The notes beneath the pieces were generated by a model. It worked only from the letters and a program-made list of their open reading frames with translations, was not told where the DNA came from and did not search any database. Position numbers and translations under genes: made by a program. Positions 28,855 to 37,300 of a stretch of 64,000 nt of DNA are shown here, piece after piece. Positions within the stretch are counted from its first letter, which is position 1. Every line of letters starts with the position of its first letter. The stretch is from Chryseobacterium capnotolerans (GTDB lineage Bacteria; Bacteroidota; Bacteroidia; Flavobacteriales; Weeksellaceae), in the NCBI RefSeq assembly GCF_021278965.1, contig NZ_CP065589.1:3291001-3355000 (forward strand), read 5' to 3'.

Positions 28855-29478
28855 TTATTTTACTACAAAAACAACATTCATATAGGTAGGCTTACTAGTA
28901 TCTGCCGTACTTAGGATATTATAGGTAAGTACCCCATTTGCGTCAATCGCAACATTATTAAAAATAGTATTATCATACCAAGTAACATAATATTCAAGTT
29001 CATTTGCTGCAAATGTTTGAATAGCACCTAATGCACCTGTACTACTAGCCATAGGCGAGGTGAACTGGTTCTTGTAATTTGTATACAAGTTTATAGACCC
29101 TGCAGATACACTGGTATTGATCGGAATTGAGGGCGAATAGAAAAAAACGTGGTGCGTTTATTAGTAGTGGTTCCCACTTATCTGTAGTATTTTTCCAAAA
29201 CCAATATCCAACAGATGTTATATCTTTCGTAGTCGCTGTAGAAGCCGATGTACTATAAATAAGAGTACCAATCTTTATTCCAGAAATACTTATGGCCTCT
29301 ATTTGATCGCCTGTTAATCTCGGAATTGCAACTCCTGCTTTAGTTCCAGAAGCATAATTTGATGGCAAATCTATATCCAAGGTTGCTTGTGGAGATTCAG
29401 TATTAATACCTATTTGTGCTTTGTAACTTTGCAGAAATAAAAATACTAAACCTACGCAAAAAATCTTTTTTTATTCAT
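28855..29478 (-). pseudogene. 'GINT' surface protein upstream of the giant gene, two one-base shifts
   Basis: ATG 29478 is followed after AAT by an A7 run (29466-29472); with eight A the frame reads MNKKKIFCVGLVFLFLQSYK, a signal peptide, then AQIGINTESPQATLDID and GVAIPRLTGDQIEAISISG. A second shift at a T7 run (A7 near 29141-29147) separates WEPLLINAPRFF from YSPSIPINTSVSAGSINLYT and the open C-terminus ending TYMNVVFVVK. With both shifts repaired the protein has about 207 residues. It lies 79 bases upstream of the giant repeat gene and on the same strand, so the two are probably cotranscribed. Confidence 0.65.
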
Positions 29479-29521
29479 TGTGATTTTTATTTATTTTTTA
29501 TAATGTTTTGTTATGAGATGA

Positions 29522-29766
29522 CTAAGAAGGGATATATTTATTAGAAAACCTTTTATGGGTATCACGTAGATTATGGTATCTTAAAATAGGTTTTAGAAAT
29601 GTGGTCTTCTTTATCTCATTTATATTTAACCAAAAGATTAATAGCCCAATACCTACTTTTCTATCACCATTACAGTATTCAGGCAAAACTAAAGTATGCG
29701 TTGAAAACTGACCAAAGATACGGGAGGACAGCATACAAAACAGAGTAAGATTAGTATTCTCTTCAT
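29522..29766 (-). pseudogene. N-terminal relic of a paralog of the 968-residue surface protein
   Basis: From ATG 29766 the minus strand reads MKRILI, then after one missing T LFCMLSSRIFGQFSTHT and LPEYCNGDRKVGIG. This matches the start of the protein at 32773 (MKKILIFTLFCILPSCIFGQ, then TPEYCNGDGKVGIG). The similarity ends near 29644, and the rest of the 70-residue ORF is unrelated. The DNA upstream of it is also homologous, so the promoter and first 40 codons were duplicated in inverted orientation. Confidence 0.7.
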
Positions 29767-29905
29767 TTGCATATAGTTTTTTAAATTATATTAATCGGAA
29801 TGTTAAAAGAAGGATCCGCTTAAACAAATTGTTGATGCAAATTTAGTAAGACTAGTAATTTATTTTGAAAATAGGGTTTTGAATTTGAATAATTCAAAAA
29901 AAAAA
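29644..29905 (-). repeat. Left arm of an inverted repeat (promoter and 5' gene end)
   Basis: This segment read on the minus strand aligns with 32631-32900 on the plus strand. The shared parts include TTGAATTTGAATAATTCAA next to a poly-A/T run, CCTATTTT, TAAATTTG (29838-29845), a GCGGATC block and the signal-peptide-coding start of the surface gene. The arms are about 260 bases long and roughly four-fifths identical by eye. They flank the two AraC-type regulators at 30478-32616. Confidence 0.8.
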
Positions 29906-30477
29906 TAAATTTAAAATATTAATAATCAGCAATTTGTAAATACACCCAGTAAGTTCTTTTATATAATCTGAGTTTGACATACTGATTATTTTTTTAAGAT
30001 CAATAAACCTCATTGTCCTTGAAGACTTCACCTTTTGCAAACAGTTAATAAATACCAAATACATCAAAGTTAAAAAGAAGAAATCTTCAATTCATTTGGG
30101 ATTAGCATATACACAAGGCTTTACTAGCGTTATACTTTCCAAAGAAAAAAATAGAAAATGTTTAAGCAAATGCATTATATTACTTTTGAAATTGAAAATA
30201 ATGATAAAACTATTAATGACAAAAATTAGATTAATAATTAAATCCACTTTTGCTATAACCATAAGAATTTGTAAGAAAAACAAAATATTTCAGTCCATTT
30301 TTTATTAATGTATTATAAACTTATAAAACTAAATCAAATACACTTCTAAAATAGCTCATATATTTACCTTTTCTACTAGAGAATAGAATTGATAGAAAAT
30401 AATTCATAATTTCTGTATTTTTGGAAACTAAATCAATAGTAGGCAGTTATTATTCATTTGAAACAAATTCAATATTT
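29767..30477. other. Promoter and spacer region upstream of the TPR-AraC regulator
   Basis: The first 140 bases carry the promoter side of the left inverted-repeat arm, with a TAAATTTG element at 29838-29845 on the minus strand. The remaining 570 bases are AT-rich. Short ORFs here on both strands are shadows of low-complexity sequence. Confidence 0.5.
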
Positions 30478-32046
30478 ATGAGCAAAAGATTTCTATATAT
30501 TTTTTTTATTTATTTTATCTTTTGGGGATCTGCGTACTCTCAAGATGCTTTATTTAAGAAGCTTGCTCCCATTCTAAACAAAGAAAGATCTTTAGGGCCT
30601 GAAAAAGCATTTAAGTTAGCAAATAATATAGAGGATACCACTCGTTCCTCTTATATAAAAGCTTATATTTATGATTACAAAGCCAATATCTATACCGATA
30701 TAGACGACCTGAAAAATAGCATTATATATAAAAGAAAAGCTCAAAAACTATATGAGATGAATAACGACTTCTTCAGAATAGCTAGCTGCCAGGGAGCTAT
30801 TGGAGAAAGATACAGTATTCTGGGATTGCACGAACAAGCAAGTGAGCAGTATCATCTTGTACTTACTACAGCAAAGAGGATCCAAAATAAATCCCAAAAA
30901 GACATCTTATTAGTTACTGCTATGAACGCAATAGCAGATATAAAATATGAGCAAAAAAATTATAATGCCTCTATATCTTTTTATAAAAAGGCGCTTAATA
31001 TGACCTCTAAACTAAAGCCTGACAGTATTCAGCAATTTCCTGTGATGATTATCAATATGGGATTAGCCAATAACTATAAAGACCTCTCACAATTTGAACT
31101 ATCAGAGAAACATTACAATAGAATGATTTATCTGGCAAAAAAACTAAAATCTGATGTTAATATAATTGAAGGATTAGGTCAGAAAGCAATTCTATATAAT
31201 AAAATGGGAAAGTACACAGAAGCCATACATCTATGTGACTCAATGTCTCAAATGCCTTTTACGAAAAACTCGGTAGAAGTAAAAAAGAATATATATGAAG
31301 TATTATCTAATGCATATCTTGGTCTTAATGATGCAGTAAATGCTAAAAAGTATAAAGAATTGTACGATAATGGAAAAACAGAAACCGATAAATTAAAAAA
31401 AGCCAGCATAGATGAATCCATAAACCAAATCGTTAATACAAAATCTACACAGATTAAAGAAAATGAAAGAAAAAGTTCAACAATAATTATAATGATTATT
31501 ACATCAGTCTGTATTATCATTTCTTTATTAATCTATCTATTCCAACGTAATAAGCGAATTAAAGAAAAGCAAGCTTTTGATCATTTTGTATTGATATATA
31601 AAGAAAGAGAGAAAACTCTGGAAAGAACTATTGTGAAAGAAGGAATTCTTAAGGAACAAAGTTCAATTACAAAACAAAAATATGAAGGTGGTATTACTGA
31701 AAGTAAAGAAAATGAAATACTGAAAGCCCTGCAGCGGTTCGAAAAAGAAAAAGGATATCTTGATCCAAATATTTCTTTATCAGTTCTGTCAGCAACACTT
31801 AGTACTAACAATTCTTATTTATCAGAAGTTATAAATAAACACCATGGCAAGAACTTCAATACCTATATTAATGAATTAAGAATATTTTACATTATAGATA
31901 AATTAAACAACAATTCTAAGTATAGAAATTATAAAATAAGTACATTAGCAGAAGAAAGCGGATTCATCTCCCATTCTGCTTTTACAATAGTATTTAAAAA
32001 AGTTACAGGTACTTCTCCATCATTTTATATTAAAAACATACAATAA
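30478..32046 (+). CDS. Membrane-tethered AraC-family regulator with TPR sensor domain
   Basis: The start at 30478 gives MSKRFLYIFFIYFIFWGSAY, a signal peptide, and is preferred to the upstream in-frame start at 30421. The 522-residue protein then has a TPR-like region to about residue 310 (ASEQYHLVLTTAKRI, NYNASISFYKKALNM, GKYTEAIHLCDSM). A membrane segment (IIIMIITSVCIIISLLIYLF) follows at about 335-360, and a cytoplasmic AraC-type HTH lies at the C-terminus (KISTLAEESGFISHSAFTIV, then GTSPSFYIKN). The design places the sensor outside the cytoplasmic membrane and the DNA-binding domain inside. It lies between the inverted promoter copies of the flanking surface genes, which are its likely targets. 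Confidence 0.85.
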   Translation: MSKRFLYIFFIYFIFWGSAYSQDALFKKLAPILNKERSLGPEKAFKLANNIEDTTRSSYIKAYIYDYKANIYTDIDDLKNSIIYKRKAQKLYEMNNDFFRIASCQGAIGERYSILGLHEQASEQYHLVLTTAKRIQNKSQKDILLVTAMNAIADIKYEQKNYNASISFYKKALNMTSKLKPDSIQQFPVMIINMGLANNYKDLSQFELSEKHYNRMIYLAKKLKSDVNIIEGLGQKAILYNKMGKYTEAIHLCDSMSQMPFTKNSVEVKKNIYEVLSNAYLGLNDAVNAKKYKELYDNGKTETDKLKKASIDESINQIVNTKSTQIKENERKSSTIIIMIITSVCIIISLLIYLFQRNKRIKEKQAFDHFVLIYKEREKTLERTIVKEGILKEQSSITKQKYEGGITESKENEILKALQRFEKEKGYLDPNISLSVLSATLSTNNSYLSEVINKHHGKNFNTYINELRIFYIIDKLNNNSKYRNYKISTLAEESGFISHSAFTIVFKKVTGTSPSFYIKNIQ

Positions 32047-32247
32047 TGCAGTAGCCTGATTTACAAAATTTTAAATTTCTAATACTTTTTAATTCATCAA
32101 TTTCAAAAGCCTATTTTTTTTACAAGTTTTAAAGACCTTTAAATTTGCATAGTCCTTTCCTTATTGTTTCCGGGCCTATTATGCTCCCTTTTCTCCTCTA
32201 AAAATTATTAGCAAAACAATAAGAGCTAAAATATTCAAGGTCAAAAC

Positions 32248-32616
32248 ATGAAAAAAAAAGCAATTTTACAAAAATTAAAAGAATTTGAGAAAGAAGAACG
32301 TTATCTGGATAAAAATATGTCATTATCCGCGTTATCATATTCACTAAATACCAATAATACTTATCTTTCAGAATTAATAAATAAAGATTTTAATAAAAAC
32401 TTCAGTACTTATATCAATGAGCTCAGGGTTGGTTATATTATTAAAAAGTTGAATCAAAATCCCAAATACAGAAATTATAAAATAAGTACTTTAGCTGACG
32501 AATCAGGCTTTACTTCACACTCTGCTTTTAGCATTGTTTTTAAAAAAACAATCGGTTTGCCTCCCTCGGATTATATAAAAACCCTTGACAAAAACGTTTT
32601 ACAAAACATTAATTAA
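32248..32616 (+). CDS. Stand-alone AraC-type HTH protein
   Basis: This 122-residue protein consists only of an AraC-type DNA-binding domain. It is very similar to the C-terminus of the regulator just upstream (KISTLADESGFTSHSAFSIV versus KISTLAEESGFISHSAFTIV; FSTYINELRVGYIIKKLNQN versus FNTYINELRIFYIIDKLNNN). It has no sensor domain and no membrane segment. It is probably a duplicated C-terminal part of the neighbouring gene now expressed alone. It could compete with or replace the tethered regulator at the same sites. A CCTATTTT...TAAATTTGCA block upstream (about 32111-32150) resembles that of the surface gene at 32773. Confidence 0.75.
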   Translation: MKKKAILQKLKEFEKEERYLDKNMSLSALSYSLNTNNTYLSELINKDFNKNFSTYINELRVGYIIKKLNQNPKYRNYKISTLADESGFTSHSAFSIVFKKTIGLPPSDYIKTLDKNVLQNIN

Positions 32617-32630
32617 CAACACTTTATATC

Positions 32631-32900
32631 TATTTTTTTTTTGAATTATTCAAATTCAAAAACCTATTTTAAAAATGAATTAGTAGGCTTTCTAAATTTG
32701 CAAAACCAATTTATTTAAACGGATCTGCCTTTTTACACTCCGATTAAAAATAACCTTTAAAACCATAAGCAAATGAAGAAAATACTAATTTTTACTCTAT
32801 TTTGTATACTGCCCTCCTGTATCTTTGGTCAGTTTACAACAAACACTCCCTCTATTACTCCTGAATATTGTAATGGCGATGGAAAAGTAGGTATTGGTAT
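32631..32900 (+). repeat. Right arm of the inverted repeat (promoter and 5' gene end)
   Basis: This is the partner of 29644-29905. It contains TTGAATTATTCAAATTCAA at 32641-32659, the CCTATTTT block, the TAAATTTG element at 32693-32700 and the first 40 codons of the 968-residue surface protein. TAAATTTG fits the flavobacterial -7 consensus TAnnTTTG; the upstream -33 TTG is not evident, consistent with activator-dependent expression, which is inference. Confidence 0.75.
32641..32700 (+). promoter_or_regulatory. Candidate promoter with upstream palindromic element
   Basis: TAAATTTG at 32693-32700 matches TAnnTTTG, the -7 element of Bacteroidota sigma-70. TTGAATTATTCAAATTCAA 34 bases upstream is a partial palindrome conserved in the inverted copy at 29.87 kb. 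Both copies precede the same class of gene, which supports a functional site. Confidence 0.55.
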
Positions 32901-35679
32901 TGCCAGTGCTACGATAGGCTCTACTTTTGACTATCTGCTCCAAAGATTGTCCGGTTCCGGAACATTTAATGACAGAACCGGATCTCTGGGTATTACAAAT
33001 CAGACAACGTTTACGCTTACACAGACCAATTTACCCGCTGGAAGCTATACGATTAGAATCAGAGAAAATGTAGCCGGTAATCTTACCACTAAAAATGTCT
33101 CTTTTACTATCACGAATAACTATACAGCCTTACAATTCAACAATATTGTTTCCTATACCTGCTCAGGAAACATAACCGTCAATGTAACACAGGGACAACC
33201 TTCCACATACGAATTGAGAAACCCCACTAATGGTGCGGTAGTCGTACCTGCTCAAAGTTCAAATTCTTTTACAGGTCTGGCTGCAGGCAATTATAATGTA
33301 GCGGTAACTGATCAATGCGGTAATACTAAAGTAGTCGGAGCTACTATAACTGATACAAACACAGACTTATACTTCAATTTTAGCAGTCAGGATCTGACCG
33401 GCTTTAATTATCTGTATGACTGCAGCCATATTCTTCATAAAATTGACATGAGAAGGTTGGGTTCTATAATAACGGTTCCCAATTATAAATATCCTATAAA
33501 CATTACTTATGAAATCAATATTCAGGACGGTTCTCCTACAGGAATTACTTATATCAGAAATTATATACTAAACAGTTCTGCTGACAATGGTAAGATAGTA
33601 CAAGATATCCCTTATATCTATGGTAAGTCATTTACCGTAAAAAAGACATTAACAGATGCCTGCGGAATTACAAAAAACTACCAATCAACATATAATAACC
33701 CATTGATTTCAATGGATGTAAAGAAATCAGCGGCTTCCTGTGGAAACGGATTTATCACGATCAACAACATTATGTATGCTACTCCTAATTACAGCCTAGA
33801 ATTTATTTCCTATCCTGCAGGATTCCAGCCATGGAATTACAATACCAACTTTAGCAATGGCTCATATATAGCATCTATTTCAGGAACATCACCAATAACA
33901 ATCAACATAGGTAGCAATACCAATCCGGTGCCTTCCGGAAATTATACAATAAGGCTTAAAGATTCTTGCGGAAATGCAGTTGAAAAAACAGTAAATATTG
34001 TAACTGGTCTTGTTATGAACAGGTATTATGCGCCAGGTTGCGGAAGTACTACAGGATCTGTTACTTTATTTCCTGTAGATGCTGCAAATTCAACAAGTAA
34101 TACTCCAAGTGCAACGCCAACAGGAATAAAAATTATTAGTGGGCCTGTTGCTTTTTCTTCAACATATCCGAAATCTTTTGGTTCTGAAGTTGTTGCCCCT
34201 AACAATCAAATTTATCTTGGAAACTTACCTCCGGGAACCTATAATGTTGAAATCCCTACAACTTGTGGATTAAACATAACAGGTAGTTTTGTAATTTCAG
34301 GAGCTGCTTACAGCTTTAGTCATTCTACTCAGAACAGCTGTTCTTCTTTCAATTACAATGTGTCGTTGAGTAGTAATAATACAAATAGTGCTTCCATTAC
34401 ACTGCAAAAGCTAAACAGTACCAATAATACGTGGCAAACTGTTCAGACAGCTACAGCTAATATATCCGGAAATATTTCAACAACATTTTCCAATATTCAA
34501 TCTGGAGGAGACTTTAGAACCCTGTTGCAATATTATACCTATGAAACAGGTAAAGCATCTACAAAAATATGTACAGAAACACTGGATACTTTTACAGCTA
34601 TTCCAGGTGGGTTAACCTTAAGTGATTATTATGTATTCACTTGCCCAGACGGTACTTACAATCTTGTACTATATGCGCAGGGAATCACACCACTAAAATA
34701 TAAACTTATTGAAAAAGACGGTATTCCTATAAATATAGACAACAACACCAATCCAGTTTTTACAAATTTAAGTGCAGGGAAATATAAGGCTCAGGTAATT
34801 GATAACTGTGGTAATACAATTAATGTTAATGTCCTGATATCAGAAAATAAACTCCCTAAAATTAAATCAGGTAAGCTGTGCCAAGGACAGCCAGGCAATC
34901 TGATTTTAGAAGGTATGTCTTTTGCTACAGTACAATGGTATAAAAATGGAACTAATACAGGAGTTACTGGAGTTCAGTATCCTTTTAATCCTTTTAATTC
35001 TGCAACAGATACTGCATTATATGAGGCAAAGATTAGCTATCCTGGTTCTTGTATCGATACTTCTGTATTTTTAGATCTTAATTCTATGAGTATCAACTCC
35101 CCAAATGCAGGAACAGGCCAAACTGTAACTCTTAGTATCAATAACCTTACAGGACCCGTTGACCTTTTCTCTTATCTCAATGCTCCTTATAATACAAACG
35201 GTATCTGGACCGACAACAACAATACCGGTTATCTTATTGAAAACAAATGGTATGCTCAATATGCTACAGAAGGAACTTATACATTTGATTATACAGTAAA
35301 CGGCTTATGTAATAATACAGCAAAAACTACAGTAACAATTATTCTTAATTCAGCCTGTTATAAGCCCGCTGTAACCAACGGAACTTCCATCCCTACGAGT
35401 TTTGGTATTACTTCTCTGGGAAGAGCAGGAACAAACCAGGATAACTGGCCAATGATAAGACAAAGCGGTTTCATTGTATTAGAATCTAAAACAAAGGGAT
35501 TTGTTATCAACAGGCTCAACACATTACAGATTAATGCTATTACAGCTGCAGGCAATGCTGTAGAAGGAATGATGATATATGATACAGATGAAAACTGCCT
35601 TAAAATTTACGTTGAGGATCCTAATAATGCAGCCAATAGTAAATGGAAATGCTTTAATAAACCAGGCTGCCCTGACTAA
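32773..35679 (+). CDS. Large secreted surface protein with repeated beta domains
   Basis: This 968-residue protein has a signal peptide (KKILIFTLFCILPSCIFG). Several beta-sandwich repeats follow, each with a Cys-containing core such as YTCSGNITVNVTQGQPSTYE, AGNYNVAVTDQCGNTKV, SGNYTIRLKDSCGNAVEKTV and AGKYKAQVIDNCGNTINVNV, similar to SprB-like repeats. The C-terminal 90 residues (WPMIRQSGFIVLESKTKGFV, then GMMIYDTDENCLKIYVED) form a domain often found at the ends of flavobacterial adhesins. There is no standard T9SS sorting signal. The next gene starts 22 bases downstream, so the two are an operon. Functionally it is probably an adhesin. Confidence 0.82.
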   Translation: MKKILIFTLFCILPSCIFGQFTTNTPSITPEYCNGDGKVGIGIASATIGSTFDYLLQRLSGSGTFNDRTGSLGITNQTTFTLTQTNLPAGSYTIRIRENVAGNLTTKNVSFTITNNYTALQFNNIVSYTCSGNITVNVTQGQPSTYELRNPTNGAVVVPAQSSNSFTGLAAGNYNVAVTDQCGNTKVVGATITDTNTDLYFNFSSQDLTGFNYLYDCSHILHKIDMRRLGSIITVPNYKYPINITYEINIQDGSPTGITYIRNYILNSSADNGKIVQDIPYIYGKSFTVKKTLTDACGITKNYQSTYNNPLISMDVKKSAASCGNGFITINNIMYATPNYSLEFISYPAGFQPWNYNTNFSNGSYIASISGTSPITINIGSNTNPVPSGNYTIRLKDSCGNAVEKTVNIVTGLVMNRYYAPGCGSTTGSVTLFPVDAANSTSNTPSATPTGIKIISGPVAFSSTYPKSFGSEVVAPNNQIYLGNLPPGTYNVEIPTTCGLNITGSFVISGAAYSFSHSTQNSCSSFNYNVSLSSNNTNSASITLQKLNSTNNTWQTVQTATANISGNISTTFSNIQSGGDFRTLLQYYTYETGKASTKICTETLDTFTAIPGGLTLSDYYVFTCPDGTYNLVLYAQGITPLKYKLIEKDGIPINIDNNTNPVFTNLSAGKYKAQVIDNCGNTINVNVLISENKLPKIKSGKLCQGQPGNLILEGMSFATVQWYKNGTNTGVTGVQYPFNPFNSATDTALYEAKISYPGSCIDTSVFLDLNSMSINSPNAGTGQTVTLSINNLTGPVDLFSYLNAPYNTNGIWTDNNNTGYLIENKWYAQYATEGTYTFDYTVNGLCNNTAKTTVTIILNSACYKPAVTNGTSIPTSFGITSLGRAGTNQDNWPMIRQSGFIVLESKTKGFVINRLNTLQINAITAAGNAVEGMMIYDTDENCLKIYVEDPNNAANSKWKCFNKPGCPD

Positions 35680-35701
35680 CAAATAAAACAAAAAAAATAC
35701 A

Positions 35702-36250
35702 ATGAAAAATATAATTCTGACAGCGATCCTATCTATTATTCCTTCTATTATCAATTCTCAAGTTATTATAGGAAAAGGAAAAGCAGCCGTAACAAATCCA
35801 TCTGTTTCTTTAGAGTTTGGAGATGTTCCCTCACCAAGTTCAGGCAATATAAACAGAGGTATTGTATTACCTTATGTAACCAGTGCTAATGCTGATTTAA
35901 ATTCTGTTAATGGAACATTGATATTTGATCCCATTGAAAAAAAAGTAAAAATTAAACAGGCGAACTCATGGTTTGATTTATCCTACGGTGCTAGTACTGT
36001 GAATAGTATAGATACAAGTATTCAAACCAATAAAACTGAAAACACAAATGCCAAAGTTTCTATTGGAACTCCATCTTCCACCCCGGGAATCCTGGTTTTA
36101 GAGGATGTTAACAAGGCAATGCTATTGCCACGTATTACAGATCCTCATATAACGATCATTAATCCTGCACCGGGAATGATAGTTTATGATAAAATAAGAA
36201 AGCTGTTACTAGTCTTTAATGGCACCGAGTGGAGCTTTTGGAAATCCTAA
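35702..36250 (+). CDS. Secreted surface protein, small partner of the 968-residue protein
   Basis: This 182-residue protein has a signal peptide (KNIILTAILSIIPSIINS) and two homologous halves: RGIVLPYVTSANADLNSV with GTLIFDPIEKKVKIK, and AMLLPRITDPHITIINPAP with GMIVYDKIRKLLLVFNG. The repeated 'LP-T-P ... GM-VYD' pattern also appears at the C-terminus of the 968-residue neighbour and in other surface proteins of the window. A broken paralog lies at 7304-7690. It is followed after a terminator by HTH1. The frame is intact. Confidence 0.78.
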   Translation: MKNIILTAILSIIPSIINSQVIIGKGKAAVTNPSVSLEFGDVPSPSSGNINRGIVLPYVTSANADLNSVNGTLIFDPIEKKVKIKQANSWFDLSYGASTVNSIDTSIQTNKTENTNAKVSIGTPSSTPGILVLEDVNKAMLLPRITDPHITIINPAPGMIVYDKIRKLLLVFNGTEWSFWKS

Positions 36251-36259
36251 TTAGAACCT

Positions 36260-36303
36260 AAAAAGGAAAGCTGGCTATATTTACTTATTCAGCTTTCCTT
36301 TTA
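36260..36303 (+). terminator. Terminator between the surface gene and HTH1
   Basis: AAAAGGAAAGCTG near 36260-36272 pairs with CAGCTTTCCTTTT at 36291-36303 around an 18-base loop. The 13-bp perfect stem and the T-rich 3' side make it a strong intrinsic terminator. It would separate most surface-gene transcripts from HTH1 unless readthrough occurs. Confidence 0.8.
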
Positions 36304-36321
36304 AAAATGTCACTACTATAA

Positions 36322-36768
36322 ATGTCAAATCATACATTTAAAAAAATTCATATTGGTTCTTTAGTTAAGCAAAGGGTTATGGAACTCGGAAAAGAAATGG
36401 AAATGTCCCGTATTTGCAATTTTTTAAACTGTAAAGAATCTGATGTACTGGATATGTATGAGTCTGAAAGTTTAGACTCAAAAATATTATTACGATGGTG
36501 TAAATTATTAGAATATGATTTTTTCAGAATATATTCGCAACATCTTATTCTATATTCTCCAAAATCATCTAACAATATTCATTATCATAAAAAAGCAACA
36601 AATTTACCTGTTTTTCGTAAAAATATTTACACCCGGGAAATTATTGACTTCATTATTGAACTAATACAGTCAGGTAAAAAGGACCGAAAACAAATCATTG
36701 AAGAGTATAGAATTCCGAAGACAACCCTGTATAAATGGCTCGATAAATATAAACACAATGACACCTAA
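36322..36768 (+). CDS. HTH1: transposase-like helix-turn-helix protein, copy B
   Basis: This 148-residue protein has the conserved N-terminal block FKKIHIGSLVKQRVMELGKE, then LLRWCKLLEYDFFRIYSQHL, then a C-terminal HTH (RKQIIEEYRIPKTTLYKWLD) of the kind found in transposase or resolvase DNA-binding domains. No catalytic residues for transposition are present. The end overlaps the start of HTH2 by 11 bases, so the pair is translationally coupled. It lies directly downstream of the surface operon at 32773-36250. It is likely a regulator or recombination accessory factor; the actual function is unknown. Confidence 0.72.
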   Translation: MSNHTFKKIHIGSLVKQRVMELGKEMEMSRICNFLNCKESDVLDMYESESLDSKILLRWCKLLEYDFFRIYSQHLILYSPKSSNNIHYHKKATNLPVFRKNIYTREIIDFIIELIQSGKKDRKQIIEEYRIPKTTLYKWLDKYKHNDT

Positions 36769-37075
36769 TTACAAACAAATATATATAGATTTTCTGGATA
36801 GTAAGAAACCAGAAAAAAAATCTTACTGCATGAGTATTTTGAGCAAGACTGAAATTTCTGCTCTCGATATCATTGACCTTAACAAGATTATCTTTGGAAA
36901 CAACAAAGATGATATTATTGACAGACAAAGACATAAAGCTTATGATAAAAAAACAATTTTTAAAATTTTGGATTATCAAAAGAAACAGCATCTCAATAAC
37001 AAACAGCTGGCAACTCACTTTAAATTAAGTAGAAATACTGTGGCTAAATGGAAGAAAATATTTTTGGTTAAATAA
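36758..37075 (+). CDS. HTH2: small helix-turn-helix partner protein, copy B
   Basis: This 105-residue protein starts at ATG 36758 (MTPNYKQIYIDFLDSKKPEK), inside the end of HTH1. The C-terminal HTH (LNNKQLATHFKLSRNTVAKW) is the best conserved part among the three copies. The N-terminal half is helical and highly charged. The upstream in-frame start at 36698 is rejected because the paralogs start where HTH2 overlaps HTH1. HTH1 and HTH2 together resemble split parts of a transposase DNA-binding unit, or a two-protein regulator. Confidence 0.72.
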   Translation: MTPNYKQIYIDFLDSKKPEKKSYCMSILSKTEISALDIIDLNKIIFGNNKDDIIDRQRHKAYDKKTIFKILDYQKKQHLNNKQLATHFKLSRNTVAKWKKIFLVK

Positions 37076-37101
37076 AAAGAGAGAAAATTTTCTCTCTTTT
37101 T
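37075..37101 (+). terminator. Bidirectional stem-loop after HTH2
   Basis: AAAAAGAGAGAAAA and TTTTCTCTCTTTTT form an almost perfect inverted repeat with minimal loop directly after the HTH2 stop. The T-rich tail suggests an intrinsic terminator. Confidence 0.65.
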
Positions 37102-37300
37102 ATTTAAAAATCAGCTACCTAATCTGAATTAGTCAATACTTAATCTGACAGTTACGATCAAATTGAATAACTTTAAAATAGATTAAGTATTATGACAACA
37201 AAAGATCATCAAAAACAAGTTAGGCGTACTTGAATTAGAACCATCATATCCTTAACTCCTAACGGTTAGATTAATTCTTGGCTATTGGAATTTTTATCAA

